Translations under genes and position numbers: made by a program
Shown: positions 4,130-5,198 of the stretch, piece by piece
How the letters are laid out: each line of letters opens with the position of its first letter
Numbering within the stretch: position 1 is the stretch's first letter
The notes under the pieces: model-generated
What the model was told of the DNA's origin: nothing
The model's database searches: none
Seen by the model: only the letters and a program-made list of their open reading frames with translations
Assembly (NCBI GenBank): GCA_014380825.1
Contig: JACMJD010000104.1
Coordinates: 1 to 5,198 of the forward strand
DNA length: 5,198 nt
Direction of reading: 5' to 3'
Source of the DNA: Phycisphaerae bacterium
Lineage (GTDB): Bacteria > Planctomycetota > Phycisphaerae > Tepidisphaerales > Tepidisphaeraceae

Positions 4130-5198
4130 GTGAATGGAATGCTGCTGGGGATCTTATTGCTTGGCGGGTTCAGCTTTGTCCTCGCGCTCCTCGCGACCGC
4201 GCTGATGATCCGCATCGCGCCGAGGCTGGGCCTCGTCGACAAACCCGGCGGTAGAAAAGTCCACGACAACCCGCGACCGCTCGGCGGCGGCGTCGCGATT
4301 TTCATCGCGTTTGCGCTGCCGATGTTGATCGGCCTGGCCGTCATCAACTTCGCCGACGTTTCGCTGATCACGCGATTCATCTCTCATCCCGACGCGGTCG
4401 CGTTCATCACCGGCGCGCAGTATCAGACGAAGCTATCGTTCGGCCTGCTCGCGGTCATGCTGATCATGCACGCAATGGGTCTTCGCGATGACCGCAAAGC
4501 GCTTGGCCCGTACGTCAAGCTGGTCATCCAGCTCGCGGCGACCGCCGCGCTCGTGATCGCGTTTGATCTGCGCGCGCTTACCGCGCTGGGATATTGGCCA
4601 TCGCTGGTGCTTACTGTCTTGTGGATCGTCGGCATCACCAACGCGTTCAACTTCCTCGATAACATGGACGGTCTGAGCGCGGGAGTCGCCGCCGTTTGCG
4701 CAACGGCATTTCTGATCACCGCCATCTCGATCGAACAATGGTTCGTCGCCGCGACGTTGGCATTGTTGCTCGGCGCGCTGCTCGGGTTTCTCCTGTTCAA
4801 CTTCCCGCCCGCGAAGATCTTCATGGGCGACAGCGGATCGCTCGTGATCGGGTTCGTCCTGGGCGTGCTCACCGTTCGCACGACGTATCTGGCGCCCGGC
4901 GAAGATTTTGGCCGCGGGTGGTACGCGGTGTTTGCGCCGGTGATCGTACTGGCGTTGCCGCTGTATGATCTGATCGTGGTGAGCATCATCCGCATCTCGC
5001 GCGGCAAGAGCCCGTTCGTCGGCGACACGAACCATTTCAGTCATCGCCTGGTCGCGCGCGGCATGAGCCGTCGCACCGCCGTGCTGTGCTTGTACTTGGT
5101 CACCGCCGCCACAAGCGTTGCCGCGATCATCCTGCCTCACGTTCGCTCGACGTTCGCGGCGATGTTGATTTTCGTCCAGACGATTCTGGTTCTCGGGC
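4130..5198 (+). CDS. Polyprenyl-phosphate sugar-1-phosphate transferase (WecA/TagO/MraY superfamily), 3' end beyond window
   Basis: An open frame of 356 codons runs off the right edge. It encodes a polytopic inner-membrane protein with many hydrophobic helices, the first at about residues 5-27. Superfamily motifs in order are LGLVDKP(G)GRKVH then PRPLGGG (33-54), the Mg-binding Asp pair in LRDDRKALGPYVKL (118-131), NAFNFLDNMDGLSAG (171-185), FNFPPAKIFMGDSGSL (223-238), PLYDLIVV (277-284) and the cytoplasmic His loop GDTNHFSHRL (298-307). These enzymes move a sugar-1-phosphate (GlcNAc-1-P in WecA and TagO) from a UDP-sugar onto undecaprenyl phosphate, starting O-antigen, capsule or wall-polymer synthesis. 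The NHxxHRL-type loop favours the WecA/TagO branch over MraY. GTG 4130 is taken as start; ATG 4139 in the same frame is equally possible, and no Shine-Dalgarno decides. Coupling to the acyltransferase 14 bp upstream supports a surface-glycan role. Confidence 0.92.
   Translation, partial: MNGMLLGILLLGGFSFVLALLATALMIRIAPRLGLVDKPGGRKVHDNPRPLGGGVAIFIAFALPMLIGLAVINFADVSLITRFISHPDAVAFITGAQYQTKLSFGLLAVMLIMHAMGLRDDRKALGPYVKLVIQLAATAALVIAFDLRALTALGYWPSLVLTVLWIVGITNAFNFLDNMDGLSAGVAAVCATAFLITAISIEQWFVAATLALLLGALLGFLLFNFPPAKIFMGDSGSLVIGFVLGVLTVRTTYLAPGEDFGRGWYAVFAPVIVLALPLYDLIVVSIIRISRGKSPFVGDTNHFSHRLVARGMSRRTAVLCLYLVTAATSVAAIILPHVRSTFAAMLIFVQTILVLG

Noticed and set aside
4433..5140. 235-codon open frame on the minus strand opposite the membrane transferase, and a second one at 4423-5028
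   Set aside because: Its composition is extreme (runs of D, R, Q, H, A), as expected of the antisense of a GC-rich membrane-protein gene. The plus-strand frame carries every WecA-family motif.

Overview
The window is GC-rich bacterial chromosome, most likely from a planctomycete (Phycisphaerae or a close relative). The best evidence is an N-terminal LEPR-XLL motif (LEPRQLL) on a large repeat protein, a motif family associated with Planctomycetes and related phyla. Paired bactofilins, one with an N-terminal zinc ribbon, and a near absence of Shine-Dalgarno sites fit that assignment. It is inferred from protein features only; no rRNA or other marker gene is present.

Layout. Left block, minus strand: a zinc-ribbon bactofilin running off the left edge (1-345), then a 100-bp gap filled by a long inverted repeat built of 7-bp units, then a complete small bactofilin (446-883). 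The small bactofilin has a perfect AGGAGG ribosome-binding site and a plausible sigma70-type promoter. Transcription would run from the small bactofilin into the zinc-ribbon one. Middle block, minus strand: a 541-aa LEPR-XLL protein (1015-2640) with seven SBBP-like repeats, probably an exported seven-bladed beta-propeller. Right block, plus strand and divergent from the middle gene: a KDPG-family aldolase (2726-3385), a NeuD/PglD-type sugar acyltransferase (3462-4115) and a WecA/TagO/MraY-superfamily polyprenyl-phosphate sugar-1-phosphate transferase (4130 to beyond the right edge).

How the genes fit together. The acyltransferase and the membrane glycosyl-phosphate transferase are 14 bp apart and almost certainly cotranscribed. 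Together they point to the start of a surface-glycan (O-antigen or capsule-like) pathway: lipid-linked sugar initiation plus O- or N-acylation of a nucleotide sugar or sugar. The aldolase just upstream is a central-carbon or sugar-acid enzyme; its link to the glycan genes is only suggested by position. The bactofilins are cytoskeletal scaffolds that often bear on envelope shape, so the window has a loose cell-envelope theme.

I found no tRNA, rRNA, CRISPR array, transposase or phage gene, and no clear evidence of a wholly new system. The items most worth a second look are the heptad-built inverted repeat between the bactofilin genes, the zinc-ribbon/bactofilin fusion, the inferred N/C-terminal closure of the seven-repeat LEPR protein, and the -10-like hexamers lying 7-9 nt before both start codons of the divergent pair, which suggest leaderless mRNAs.
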